Source: Procambarus clarkii | Lineage: Eukaryota > Arthropoda > Malacostraca > Decapoda > Cambaridae | Assembly (NCBI RefSeq): GCF_040958095.1 | Contig: NC_091220.1 | Coordinates: 27,610,481 to 27,674,480 of the forward strand | Direction of reading: 5' to 3' | DNA: 64,000 nucleotides | Part shown: in pieces, positions 19,611-33,196 of the stretch | How the letters are laid out: every line of letters starts with the position of its first letter | How positions within the stretch are numbered: position 1 is the first letter of the stretch | The notes under the pieces: model-generated | Told to the model about the DNA's origin: nothing | What the model saw: the letters and a program-made list of their open reading frames with translations, nothing else | Databases searched by the model: none | Made by a program: the position numbers and the translations under genes

Positions 19611-22078
19611 CAGAGCACCACTTGGTTTGCGAACTTTAGTTATCCGAAACTTCCAGTTTCCCGATTGGGGTTGGGGAGTCATGTTACACGAATTAAGTTC
19701 GGGTAGGAAGTAGTCCGCCAAGCTTCACGCCGGCCGGGGTTGGGGTTATCCTACACGAACCAAGTTCGGGTAAGGAAGCGGTTAGACAAGCGTCGTGCCG
19801 GCCCGTGGTGGTGGGTGGGTGGGTGGGAGATGGTTCAGTTTGCTCACTGACCGTGTCGGGCGCAGCCTGCTACCCTGTGACGTCACAGACTCACGGTCTA
19901 TTGTTCCCATTGTTTGAATTTGTCACGAGACTGGAGTGTTCATTCCTTGACTTTGTTTTACATATCAGCACAATCAAGGAACATCCGTGCACCATATCGA
20001 CTCCAAATGCACGCATTGTGTCAGTGAAAGCATCTACAAGTGGGTTACGTAAAAGAAAGAGGTCAGTGATGACATTTGAGAAGAAAGTTGAAATAATTAA
20101 GAAGGTGGAGAGTGGTGTCCCGAGAAGTGTTGTGTGCGCTGAATATGGCATTAGTAAAAGTACTGTTTTTGATCTTCTTAAGGCTAAACCTATCATTTTT
20201 TACTATTTCTCTAGAAGTGAATGTGATAAAGCAATACGAAATAGGAAGGTAGTAAGCAAAGCAAAGGTGGAGAGTGTTGATAACGCAGTGTGGGAGTAGT
20301 ACAAACAGAGACGTGAGGTTTGATGATGAAGAAGCCAGTGGCAGGCTGGCTGCTCATGGAAAAGGCGCGTGAATTTCACCAAGCAATGAAAATTACTCAA
20401 AAGTGTGTATACAGTGATGGATGGCTCAGAAGTTTTAAAACCCGTCATGGCATTAGGTTCATTAAAGTGCATGGTGAAAGACAATCTGCTGATATTGTTG
20501 GTGCTGATGAGTATGTAAGTAAATTTGTGGAGATGGTGCAGGAACAAAATTTATCTTCAGAGCAAATTTATAATGCTGATGAGACAGGTTTGTACTGGCG
20601 TATGCTTCCCACAGAAACGATGGCTCATAGTGGTGAGGACGATTAAGGTGGTTATAAACAGAACAAACAGAGAATTTCTTTGTTGTGCTGTGCAAATGCA
20701 GCTGGCATGCACAAATTAAAATTACTTGTGATTGGAATTAGTAAAAACCCCAGGGCTTTAAAGTCAGCCAGGTACCTCCCTGTGATTTATAAGAACCAGC
20801 CAAGTGCGTGGATGTCTCGAGTAATATTTGTCGAGTGGTTTAATAAGAACTTTGTACCCGAGTTGAAGGAGCACCTGAAAAGTGTTGGTCTCCCGCAGAA
20901 CAGCAAAGTTGTGCTGCTGTTAGATAACAGTTCAACGCATCCACGAGGTGATGAGCTAGTAAATGGCAATATTATTGGAACGTTCTTGCCACCCAATACA
21001 ACTTAAGTGATCCAACCCATGGATCAAGGAATAATTAAGAACCTTAAACACCACTACAAGAGGATGTTTGCCAGACGTCTTAATAATCAGCTTGGAACAC
21101 TTAAGGACTTTTATAAAGTCTTCACAATAAAGTCAGCTATCTGGACTATTGCTAGTGCGTGGGATGAGGTAAAGCAGACAACACTAAGAAATGGTTGGAA
21201 AAACTTTGGCCCACGTCAAGTCTGTTTCCTGACGAAGATGACGAGGCAGATTTTGAAGGATTTGCGGTGAAGAAAGTTAGCGAGAAGAAAAAATTAAGAG
21301 AGGAACTCCTAGCCTATGTCAAGGGGATTTAGTCCCCTGAGCTGAGAGCAGAACTGGTAACTGAAACAATAGAAGATGACATCGATAGATGGATAGATTT
21401 TGATGAAGAAGCCCCAAACAATCGAAACATGACTAATGATGAAATTATAGAATTAGTATGTACAGCAAAAAAGCCAGAAGAGTGCAATGAAGAAGATGAA
21501 GAGGAAGAGGAAGAGGATGAAGAAACGTTAAAGGAAAATTGTAATGTGGAAAAAACTCAAAATTTTTTTAAGAAATTCTGGCATTTATGTACACGAGTAA
21601 CAGCGAGTTTGAAATTAAGGACATGATGACTCAGTACAATTTGTATATGAAGTTTTTAAAAACAAGAGCCAAGGGAATGAAACAAATGTCAATTACAGAG
21701 TCTTTTGCAATGGCTTCCAAGAAAGCTCGCATTGCATCACCTGCACCTGACTCATCGCATGTTGACCCAGTCAACCCAACAACTTCAGTCAACCCAAAAA
21801 CTTCAGTCAACCCAACACCATCAACATCCACCACTACTTCTTCCATGTAAATAACTATGCTTCATCAACATCAGTCATCAACATAAGCAGATCAGGACTT
21901 CAATTATTGGTGAGTACAAACAAAATATGGTCGCATTTATGCTATGAACCTGTCGATTTTTCCTCTAGACTTTTTCACACATTTTTTTTTATATTTTTCC
22001 TCCATTTCTCGTATACGAACTTACATGTTAACCGACGGGTCTCGTCCCCAAGGGGTTCGGAAACCAAGTGGTGCTCTG
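19611..22078 (+). mobile_element. Tigger-like DNA transposon, near complete, inside piggyBac
   Basis: Terminal inverted repeats are CAGAGCACCACTTGGTTTGC (left) and, on the minus strand, CAGAGCACCACTTGGTTTCC (right). AA lies outside both ends, where TA would be expected. The host piggyBac transposase frame resumes across the gap, confirming the boundaries. It carries one transposase on the plus strand with several stops. A GTGGGTGGGTGGGTGGG tract lies in the left leader. Confidence 0.8.
19990..21847 (+). pseudogene. Tigger/pogo DDE transposase, decayed
   Basis: Domain order is clear. The N-terminal CENP-B-type helix-turn-helix reads RKRKRSVMTFEKKVEIIKKV and SVVCAEYGISKSTVFDLLK. The second DNA-binding part reads MKITQKCVYSDGWLRSFKTR. 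The catalytic core has the first D in QIYNADETGLYW, the second in VVLLLDNSSTH and the third in IQPMDQGII. A C-terminal acidic run (about 21480-21530) and a VNPTTSVNPKTS tail end at 21847. In-frame stops at about 20297, 20643 and 21004 and later frameshifts make it non-functional. Family knowledge: it would cut and paste the element at TA sites. Confidence 0.88.
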
Positions 22079-22435
22079 AATTTGTTTTGTTCTTTTCACC
22101 CTGCCACCGTCCACTATTGTGCCATTGTGAACGGTGGTCAACATGTTCACTTCTCTCTTGTCTTTCCACTGCACTAAGAGTTTTTGATCATTTTTTCTTA
22201 GCTGACAGTCACCAACTTCAAGAATATTGTCAAATACTGGCATTTCCCTTCTTGCCTTTACTGTGCCACACACACTAGTTCTATTTTCAAGCAAGAACCT
22301 AGTTAGCGAGGGACTTGTATAATAGTTATCTGTGTATAAAATGTGGACTTTGTTCAGCCATGGTGCCATCAGTGTCTTCACTATAGAAACCATGTTGGTC
22401 CTTACTGCTTGATACCTGCTTGATGGGGTTCTGAG
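22079..22435 (-). pseudogene. piggyBac transposase, middle part
   Basis: The minus-strand frame reads NMVSIVKTLMAPWLNKVHIL, YTDNYYTSPSLTRFLLENRT, SVCGTVKARREMP and DKREVNMLTTVHNGT. The D-N-Y-Y-T-S-P motif holds one of the catalytic aspartates of piggyBac transposases. The frame runs to the Tigger border and continues at 19610. Upstream sequence is replaced by a LINE at 22436. Confidence 0.85.
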
Positions 22436-22790
22436 GAGTTCTACGACCCAAGCCTGGCCCGAGGCCAGACTTGATTTGTGAGAGTTTGGTCCACCAGGCT
22501 GTTGCTTGGAGCGGCCCTCAGGCCCACATACCACCACAACCTGGCTGGTCCGGCACTCCTTCAAGAAAACAATCTAGTTTCCTCTTGAAGATGTCCACGG
22601 TTGTTCCGGCAATATTTCTGATGCTCACTGGGAGGGTGTTGAAGAACCGCGGACCGCTGATGTTCATACAGTGTTCTCTGATTGTGCTTATGGCACCTCT
22701 GCTCTTCATTGGTTCTATTCTGCATTTTCTTCCATGTCGTTCACTCCAGTACGTTATTATGTTGTACGTTAGTACGTTGTTAAGACAGCT
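22436..22790 (-). mobile_element. CR1-like LINE 3' end, second copy of the subfamily
   Basis: Minus-strand frame: RHGRKCRIEPMKSRGAISTI, REHCMNISGPRFFNTLPVSI and FKRKLDCFLEGVPDQPG. This nearly matches 18590-18800, including the 3' UTR ending CAGAACCCCATCAAG. It is truncated to the last 300 bases or so. Confidence 0.8.
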
Positions 22791-23970
22791 AATGTAGTCC
22801 CAGTTTACAAAAAGGGTGACAGGCAAGAGTCACTGAACTACAGGCCAGTTTCCCTAACTTGTATTGCATGCAAGGTGATGGAGAAGATTGTGAGGAAAAG
22901 GCTCATAAAGCATCTGGAGGGAAACAGCTTTGTAACACACCACCAGCATGGGTTCAAAGATGGTAAATTGTGCCTCACAGGCCTAATAGAATTCTATGAC
23001 CAAGCAACCCAAATTAGGCAGGAAAGAGAAGGGTGGGCAGACTGCATTTTCTTGGACTGTCAGAAAGCCTTTGACACAGTACCTCACAAAAAGCTGTTAC
23101 AAAAGTTGGAGCAGCAGGCAGGAGTAAAAGGTAAGGTGCTCCAGTGGATAAGGGAGTATCTAAGCAATAGGAAACAGTGAGTAACAGTGAAGAGGGGGGG
23201 GGGCATTAGAGTGGCGAGATGTCACCAGCGGGGTTCCACAGGGCTCTGTTCTCGGATACATCCTGTTTCTAGTGTATGTAAATGACCTTCCAGAGGTTAT
23301 AGACTCATTCCTCTCAATGTTTGCTGATGACGCAAAAATTATGAGAAGAATCAAAAGGGATGAAGATAGACAGAGACTACAGGATGACCTGGACAAACTG
23401 GAGGAATGGTCTAGAAAATGGCTGCTAAAGTTCAACTCAGGAAAGTGTAAAGTAATAAAATTAGGCGAAGGGAGCAGAAGGCTGAACACAAGGTACCATC
23501 TGGGAGGTGAAATCCTACAAGAGTCAAATAGAGAGAAAGATCTGGGGGTCGATATCACACCGAACCTGTCCCCAGAGGCCCACATCAAAAGGATATCATC
23601 AGCGGCATATGCTAGACTGGCCAATATAATAACTGCCTTTAGAAACTTGTGTAAGGAATCGTTCAGGACCCTGTATACCACTTATGTAAGATCAATCATG
23701 GAGTATGCAGCTCCAGCCTGGAGTCCATACCTAGTTAAACACAAGACAAAGTTAGAGAAGATTCAGAGGTATGCCACCAGACTGGTCCCGGAACTGAGAG
23801 GAATGAGTTACGAGGAAAGGCTAAGGGAGCTGAACCTCATGTCCCTGGAAAACAGAAGAGTAAGGGGAGACATGATAACCACCTACAAAATTCTCAGGGG
23901 AATTGACAGGGTGGACAAAGACAAACTCTTTAGCGCGGGTGGAATACGATCAAGGGGACATATACGTGGC
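22791..23970 (+). mobile_element. CR1-like LINE fragment, reverse transcriptase
   Basis: The frame starts inside the RT with NVVPVYKKGDRQE, then VMEKIVRKRLIKHLEGNS, HQHGFKDGKLCLTGLIEFYD, CQKAFDTVPHKKL, a frameshift and stop after YLSNRKQ, then MFADDAKIMRRIKRDEDRQR and the C-terminal APAWSPYLVKHKTKLEKIQR. It is close to the minus-strand LINE at 49.1-52.4 kb (same HLEGNNFV/QHGFRDGKSCLTG segments). The FADD catalytic motif is intact, but the gene is broken and ends abruptly at the DIRS fragment. Confidence 0.88.
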
Positions 23971-24942
23971 TCCTTTCCCTGACTACGAGGCAGTCGGGGT
24001 CGATGCCTTTTGGCAGACTGGTCGAGGTGGGGTTACCTTTACCTCTTCCCCGCTGTTCCGCTGTTGCTCCAGGCCCCTGGCTCGCTAGGAGACTTACCAG
24101 GGGGAGAGTAGTCCTCTTGGGCTCCTTGGTGGCCGACCCAGCCTTGGTTTCAGGGGCTGCTTGCTCTGTGTCTGAACCTGGGGGTCTTCCTGCCCTCTGC
24201 CTTTTTCAGGAGATCTCCCCAGTCTGCTACATGGCTGGTTCGATCTTTCCCTCGAGTCTTCACGTCTGGTATTTTTTTACTCGAGTCTATCACCATTTGT
24301 ATGGAGAGCAGGTGGCTTCTTTGATGGTGTCCCACGTGTGTGTGCTTTGTCTCGGCGTCAGTATGAAGTTTCCTGGCGGTCCTTTCAGTTTTTCTTATCC
24401 CTTCGTAGGTTTACTTAGGTTTCTGATGCTGTGGTGTTGTCTTTTCTTTCGTGGTTGTTACAGGACCGTCATCTTAGACCTAATACTGTCGCTTCTTATC
24501 GTGCGGCGCTGGCAGAGCCACTACAGCTTGTGTTCGGGGTCGATTTAACTTCTCTACCGTTCCGCAAGCTGTCTCGTGCATTATTTCACCTCTGGCCTGT
24601 TCACTCGCTACCTGAGTCATCCTGGTCAATGGATCGGGTGCTCTCCTTTCTCTCTCCTCCTCCGTTTGTAGTGGCCCCTTGGGTTAAGGATTGTTTCTCT
24701 AAGGCTCTTTTTTCCTGTTGGAATTGGCCTCTGGGGGTCGGGTCTGTTAGCTTCATGCTCTCCTCTGGCGCAGAGGTTTCTGCCTGTTTGGTCCTGGTAG
24801 TAGGTTTGTGCAATTGCAGCTGTCTCCTTTTATGGCAAAGAATGGGACTCCTGCTTTCTGGAGTAGTCCTTGGGTTGTTGATGGTTGGTTAGGCTGGGGG
24901 GTGCAACATGTTTTGTGTCCAGTTGCGGCTCTCTGCCATTAT
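23971..24942 (+). mobile_element. DIRS fragment: RNase H end and tyrosine recombinase
   Basis: Two alternating frames give DYEAVGVDAFW then YLYLFPAVPLLLQ-type and LGPWWPTQPWFQGLL segments, which fit the end of the DIRS RT/RNase H/methylase-like region. From 24425 the recombinase begins: LSWLLQDRHLRPNTVASYRA, LVFGVDLTSLPFRKLSRALF and PPPFVVAPWVKDCFSKALF, with frameshifts. The last bases (24894-24942) match bases 1-50 of the window, which carry on into the recombinase C-terminus. A LINE 3' end interrupts it at 24943. Confidence 0.65.
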
Positions 24943-26062
24943 CTGTGTAATTACCTAAGTGTAATTACCTAAGTGTAGTTACAGGATGAGAGCTACGCTC
25001 GTGGTGTCCCGTCTTCCCAGCACTCTTTGTCATATAACGCTTTGAAACTACTGACGGTCTTGGCCTCCACCACCACCTCACCTAACTTGTTCCAACCGTC
25101 TACCACTCTGTTTGCGAAAGTGAATTTTCTTATATTTCTTCGGCATCTAAGTTTAGGTAGTTTATATCTATGACCTCTTGTTTTTAAAGTTCCAGGTCTC
25201 AGGAAATCTTCCCTATCGATTTTATCAATTCCTGTTACTATTTTGTATGTAGTGATCATATCACCTCTTTTTCTTCTGTCTTCTAGTTTTGGCATATTTA
25301 ATGCCTCTAACCTCTCCTCGTAGCTCTTGCCCTTCAGTTCTGGGAGCCACTTAGTAGCATGTCTTTGCACCTTTTCCAGTTTGTTGATGTGCTTCTTATG
25401 ATATGGGCACCACACAACTGCTGCATATTCTAGCTTTGGCCTAACAAAAGTCATGGACAATTTCTTTAGTATATCGCCATCCATGTATTTAAAAGCAATT
25501 CTGAAGTTAGAAAGCGTGGCATAGGCTCCTCGCACAATATTCTTTATGTGGTCCTCAGGTGATAGTTTTCTATCTAGAACCACCCTTAGATCTCTTTCTT
25601 TATCAGAATTCTTTAAAGATTTCTCACATAATATATAGGTTGTGTGGGGTCTATGTTCTCCTATTCCACATTCCATAACATGGCATTTATTAACATTAAA
25701 TTCCATTTGCCAAGTGGCGCTCCATGTACTTATTTTGTCCAGGTCTTCTTGAAGGGCATGACAATCATATAAGTTTCTTATCCTTCCTATTATCTTAGCA
25801 TCATCAGCAAACATGTTCATATAATTCTGTATACCAACTGGTAGATCATTTATGTAGACAATAAACATCACTGGTGCAAGAACTGAACCCTGTGGTACTC
25901 CACTTGTGACATTTCTCCAGTCCGATACATTGCCTCTGATCACAGCCCTCATTTTTCTATCAGTCAGAAAATTTTTCATCCATGTTAGAAGCGTACCTGT
26001 CACTCCTCCAATATTTTCCAGTTTCCAGAACAACCTCTTATGTGGAACTCTGTCGAAAGCCT
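24943..26062 (-). mobile_element. CR1-like LINE 3' half, ORF2 open to the gap
   Basis: On the minus strand an ORF open from the assembly gap runs AFDRVPHKRLFWKLENIGGV, SGVPQGSVLAPVMFIVYIND, NMFADDAKIIGRIRNLYD, LEYAAVVWCPYHKKHINKLE and RSYEERLEALNMPKLEDRRK-like segments to a stop after GTPRA. RT motifs AFD, PQGS and FADD are intact with no stop in about 350 codons, so this is one of the youngest LINE copies here. The 3' tail is CACTTAGGTAATTA repeated. Its 5' part lies in or beyond the 500-N gap. Confidence 0.9.
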
Positions 26063-26562
26063 NNNNNNNNNNNNNNNNNNNNNNNNNNNNNNNNNNNNNN
26101 NNNNNNNNNNNNNNNNNNNNNNNNNNNNNNNNNNNNNNNNNNNNNNNNNNNNNNNNNNNNNNNNNNNNNNNNNNNNNNNNNNNNNNNNNNNNNNNNNNNN
26201 NNNNNNNNNNNNNNNNNNNNNNNNNNNNNNNNNNNNNNNNNNNNNNNNNNNNNNNNNNNNNNNNNNNNNNNNNNNNNNNNNNNNNNNNNNNNNNNNNNNN
26301 NNNNNNNNNNNNNNNNNNNNNNNNNNNNNNNNNNNNNNNNNNNNNNNNNNNNNNNNNNNNNNNNNNNNNNNNNNNNNNNNNNNNNNNNNNNNNNNNNNNN
26401 NNNNNNNNNNNNNNNNNNNNNNNNNNNNNNNNNNNNNNNNNNNNNNNNNNNNNNNNNNNNNNNNNNNNNNNNNNNNNNNNNNNNNNNNNNNNNNNNNNNN
26501 NNNNNNNNNNNNNNNNNNNNNNNNNNNNNNNNNNNNNNNNNNNNNNNNNNNNNNNNNNNNNN
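26063..26562. other. Assembly gap of exactly 500 N
   Basis: This is a run of 500 N, a conventional placeholder size. Reading frames drawn across it have no meaning. It separates a LINE ORF from a CT-rich minisatellite, which may be what stopped the assembly. Confidence 1.
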
Positions 26563-27690
26563 CTCCACACCTCTACCTCCTCCTCCTCCACACCTCTACC
26601 TCCTCCTCCTCCACATCTCTACCTTCTCCTCCTCCACACCTCTACCTCCTCCTCCTCCACACCTCTACCCCCTCCTCCTCCACACCTCTACCTCCTCCTC
26701 CTCCACACCTCTACCCCCTCCTCCTCCACACCTCTACCTCCTCCTCCTCCACACCTCTACCTCCTCCTCCTCCACACCTCTACCTCCTCCTCCTCCACAC
26801 CTCTACCTCCTAATCCTCCACACCTCTACCTCCTCCTCCTCCACATCTCTACCTCCTCCTCCTCCCCACCTCTACCCCTCCTCCTCCACACCTCTACCTC
26901 CTCCTCCTCCACATCTCTACCTCCTCCTCCTCCACACCTCTACCTCCCTCTCCTCCACACCTCTACCTCCTCCTCCTCCACACCTCTACCCCCTCCTCCT
27001 CCACTCCGCTACCTCCTCCTCCTTCACACCTCTACCTCCTCCTCCTCCACACCTCTACCTTCTCCTCCTCCACACCTCTTCCTCCTCCTCCTCCACATCT
27101 CTACCTCCTCCTCCTCCACACCTCTACCCCCTCTTCCTCCACACCTCTACCTCCTCCTCCTCCTCCACACCTCTACCCCCTCCTCCTCCACACCTCTACC
27201 TCCTCCTCCTCCACACCTCTACCTCCTCCTCCTCCACACCTCTACCTTCTCCTCCTCCACACCTCTACCTCCTCCTCCTCCACACCTCTACCCCCTCCTC
27301 CTCCACACCTCTACCTCCTCCTCCTCCACACCTCTACCTCCTCCTCCACACCTCTACCCCCTCCTCCTCCACATCTCTACCTCCTCCTCCTCCACACCTC
27401 TACCCCCTCCTCCATCACACCTATACACCCTCATCCACAACACCTCTACCCCCTCCTCCATCACACCTATACACCCTCATCCACAACACCTCTACCCCCT
27501 CCTCCTCCTCCTCCTCCAACTCTTCTACTTCCTTCTCCTCCACATCACAATCCCCTTCTTCTTGACACCACGACCTCCTCCTCATCCTCCACAACACTAC
27601 CCTCCTCTTCCTCCTACACAACACTACCCTCCTCTTTCTTCTCCACAACTAAACCTCCCACACCAGTATCATAACCACAATTACCACCAT
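26563..27690 (+). repeat. CT-rich minisatellite, 24-base unit CTCCTCCTCCACACCTCTAC
   Basis: Over 40 units of about 24 bases, mostly TCCTCCTCCACACCTCTACC with single changes, continue to about 27400 and then degrade into TCCTC-rich sequence. The forward frames read as STPLPPPPPHLYLLLLH and similar and are repeat artefacts. The complementary strand is a purine-rich GGAGGAGGA tract. Confidence 0.95.
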
Positions 27691-27712
27691 CACCACTGTA
27701 CAATCCTAGCTC

Positions 27713-28016
27713 TACTACCCTAGCTGTACTCACCAAGCCACACTCACTTAATTGTGTTCACCTAATTGTACTCCCCTAGTTGTACTCCCTTAGTTGTACT
27801 CATATAGTTGTACTCATCTACTTATATTCACCTAGCAGTGCTCACCAAGTTGTACTCACCTACATGTATTCTCCTAGTTGTTCTATTGTAGTTGTACTTA
27901 CCCACTTGTATTCACCTATCAGTGCTCACCAACTTGTACTCACTTACATGTACTCATCTTGTTGCACTCATGCAGTTGTTCTAACCTAGTTTACTCACCC
28001 ACTTGTACTTCAATGA
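27713..28016 (+). repeat. Minisatellite of CACCTAGTTGTACT units
   Basis: About 20 units of 14-16 bases with consensus CACCTAGTTGTACT vary in a few positions (AATTGT, ACTTGT, CAGTGC). A larger period of about 105 bases is visible (CACCTAGCAGTGCTCACCAA at about 27830 and CACCTATCAGTGCTCACCAA at about 27914). The unit equals the 3' terminal repeat of the LINE at 49.15 kb. Confidence 0.85.
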
Positions 28017-28057
28017 TATTTAATGTAAAATCTACTATAATACAGATGCATGTGATA

Positions 28058-28308
28058 AAGAGGTAGTTTGAAGCGCTCTAATTGATCCGGGTTCGGTCCC
28101 CGGTGGAGGCAGAAAGAAATGGGCAGAGTTTCTTTCACCCTGATGCCCCTGTTACCTAGCAGTAAAAATAGGTACCTGTGAGTTAGACAGCTGTTATGGG
28201 CTCCTTCCTGGGGATGTGTAATTAAAAGGAGGCCTCATCGAGGACTGGTCCACGAGGATGCTAAGCCCCAAAATCATCTCAAGATAACCTCAAGATCTCA
28301 AGATAACC
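28058..28308 (+). mobile_element. tRNA-headed SINE, diverged copy
   Basis: It keeps the B box GGGTTCGGTCCC and the acceptor end GGTGGAGGC, then the same body (AGAAAGAAATGGGCAGAGTT, CCTGTTACCTAGCAGTAAA) and the LINE-like tail with AAATCATCTCAAGATAACC and extra repeats of the end motif. The A-box half of the head is eroded. Confidence 0.8.
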
Positions 28309-28352
28309 AATGCAACAACAATTTCCATTTATGTTAATGTATTATACATAAA

Positions 28353-28357
<5 letters not shown>

Positions 28358-28439
<82 letters not shown>
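28358..28439. repeat. (TA)n microsatellite
   Basis: About 80 bases of uninterrupted TA dinucleotides, just after the SINE. Confidence 0.98.
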
Positions 28440-28443
<4 letters not shown>

Positions 28444-29985
28444 ATTTAAACATAAAAACAGTATTGTTTGAGATATCATTTAGCAAATTGGGTTATAAAA
28501 GCAATTTTTAGGAAAATCATATTAAAATGTAAATGTATTGCAAACATTTCATACAACTAAGACACAGCATTCTCAATTCATATGTATAATGTACATAAAT
28601 TTAATATTTAAACATGAACAAAATATTTGTTTAATATATATAAGGGTGAAACTAGTGTTAGACTAGGCAGCATTTACCTTATTATAAAAATATATACTTT
28701 TACCATTCTTGGATTAAATGTTGCTCATGTGCCTGTTGAAACACACATGCAACTTGTCTTTCCCCACATGTCTGTTGAAACGTTAGTGGAGGTTGCCACA
28801 ACGTTTTGTGTTAGTTGGGCCCTGCCTGTAGTGTGGTTGTGTAAAGCTTCCCCCCTACCCTATCACGACGACTAAGAAATGTGGAGCTCCTGGGCTCTAT
28901 CTGCCTTACCTGTGACTGAAAGCATACAACAACATTTTCAGAACATTTGTAATAGCTCAAAACTTTAATGCCAAGCTCCTTAACAATACCATGGACCTCG
29001 CCTACTTCATATAATAGAAAATATTTTGAAATGAAATTAGAGTCAAATCCCACGTCACAGACAAATGATGACTGTTTAGGTTGCAACGGTTAATGATAGA
29101 CTATTAGAACAATTGGACAAAGGAGCATTACTGAGTTATTCAATACATGATTTTCATCTCAGTGCCAGACTATATCTGGTTATGAACGCTATAAAAGTGA
29201 TATACAATTATTGTTTCTTATACTTGGTCAAATGTGAACCATAAATATGTAAATATTTAACAAAGTTAAAAACCAATATTACTGTTAAACATTACTAATC
29301 ACCAAACGAGGTGTTATAGGTTCATTTACAATGACAATGTAATAAATAAGCTATTCACTCTAGCATTATATTTATGTGATAAACCATTGCTGGGCTTGAA
29401 CCTTTACCAATAGTCAAGCATCAATAGGATTTTTTAAGAAAAAAATGTGCAAATAAATTTCCCCTTTAATGTAATTAACTAAAAGCCACAGAGCATATCC
29501 TGTATTTTACCATCAATTAACATATTTATGTAACATTTAATCGAACTTTATATCATAAATATTTTTTTGAAAGTGAATATTAAAATGTATATACAAGTAT
29601 TTCATATACATTTCTAACTTATACATCTATAATAACCTATATGTAATCTATACATATACATTGAAATGTACATCTCTCAAACAAATTTAATTATCGGAGT
29701 TCACTGTAAAGTTTTCATCTAACTGGTAATATTATAAACAGGCAAATTAAGTTAATTGTGTTCTAGAGAATAGTGAAAAGAAAATTTGAAATAATAACCC
29801 CACTATAAACTTTTCATATTCTTTCAAGTGCATATCCCTTCTTTCTATTGTAGCAAGCTAGATAGCTTCCATGTCAATTCGATCATTCAGTAATACACAG
29901 TGTATCTACATGACTTGAGAAGTCCAGTATTGACTTCAGTCGGGCACAGACAATTGTTAGAGCGCTTCAACCTTCATGCTTATCT
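28440..29985. other. AT-rich spacer without recognised genes
   Basis: Mostly AT-rich sequence with no supported gene. The only frame of note is on the minus strand at 28811-29086 (listed separately). No tandem repeat or transposon end is evident. Confidence 0.5.
28811..29086 (-). CDS. Unrecognised short ORF, possibly a repeat-coded fragment
   Basis: A 91-codon minus-strand frame contains QSSFVCDVGFDSNFISKYFL, LYEVGEVHGIVKELGIKVLS and CFQSQVRQIEPRSSTFLSRR. The composition is protein-like and not low-complexity, which makes it stand out in an AT-rich region. I do not recognise it. It could be an exon, a piece of a transposon ORF or chance. No splice sites were convincingly identified. Confidence 0.25.
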   Translation of the reverse strand: MQPKQSSFVCDVGFDSNFISKYFLLYEVGEVHGIVKELGIKVLSYYKCSENVVVCFQSQVRQIEPRSSTFLSRRDRVGGKLYTTTLQAGPN

Positions 29986-30351
29986 AGCTGGTCCCGGTTT
30001 TTGCGAATTTGCGGGTGCGGTGACCCGTTGCATGGGTTGACTGGTAAATTTCGTGATGGCCCGTGTGGAAGAAGAGGTACGTCAGACTGTCGGCGTCCCT
30101 GGAATTCGCAATTTTTGTTGACTATGTGACGCTGTGCAGTAAAAGATGAGGTATAATATCAGTTGTCGGCCTCCTTGGAATCCAGAAGCTCCGTGATGGA
30201 AAAATGATTTTGAAATTAATGGATGAATCGTCGTTTAGGAGATTTATGGACATGACTGAAGGCTGTAATCAACAGTTAATGGGTGACATGGATCAGTGAA
30301 GGTCAACAACCTTGGGGAAGGATACGACTTATGTAGTTGGGGGTGACCTAT
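29986..30351 (+). pseudogene. LINE ORF1, first half (interrupted by the giant LTR element)
   Basis: The frame begins about MARVEEEVRQTVGVPGIRNF and after a shift reads GIQKLRDGKMILKLMDESSF and RRFMDMTEG, ending DTTYVVGGDL at 30351. The reading continues on the far side of the 11.3-kb LTR element at 41693 (PYEMPDGVLWG). This looks like an RRM-type nucleic-acid-binding ORF1. Frameshifts and stops are present. The LINE clade is not assigned. Confidence 0.55.
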
Positions 30352-33179
<2,828 letters not shown>

Positions 33180-33196
33180 CTCCCTCCTTCTTGTTT
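33180..33196 (-). promoter_or_regulatory. Polypurine tract priming plus-strand DNA synthesis
   Basis: On the minus strand AAGAAGGAGGGAG lies immediately before the 3' LTR start TGTTATG, the standard position of an LTR-element polypurine tract. Confidence 0.75.

Larger units (their letters stand above)
17841..22435 (-). mobile_element. piggyBac element, broken by a LINE and a Tigger
   Basis: TTAA (17841-17844) followed by CCCTTGTGCTGCTCAGGG looks like a piggyBac terminus. On the minus strand the transposase runs from 22435 to 22079, is interrupted by a complete Tigger transposon (19611-22078), resumes 19610 to about 19340, and ends with a cysteine-rich domain at about 19110-18950. A LINE 3' end (18350-18930) sits between the coding part and the TTAA end. 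The N-terminal part is missing because another LINE fragment begins at 22436. Confidence 0.7.

Noticed and set aside
19805-20299. Start of the Tigger transposase at 19805
   Set aside because: The protein similarity begins near 19990; upstream codons are a GTGGGTGGG-rich leader read in frame.
26563-27723. Long proline/leucine/serine frames over the CT-rich array
   Set aside because: Repeat-coded artefacts, and the upstream part is N sequence from the gap.
27713-28016. Telomere-like or CRISPR-like array
   Set aside because: Unit matches a LINE terminal repeat, is not a telomere motif and has no spacers.
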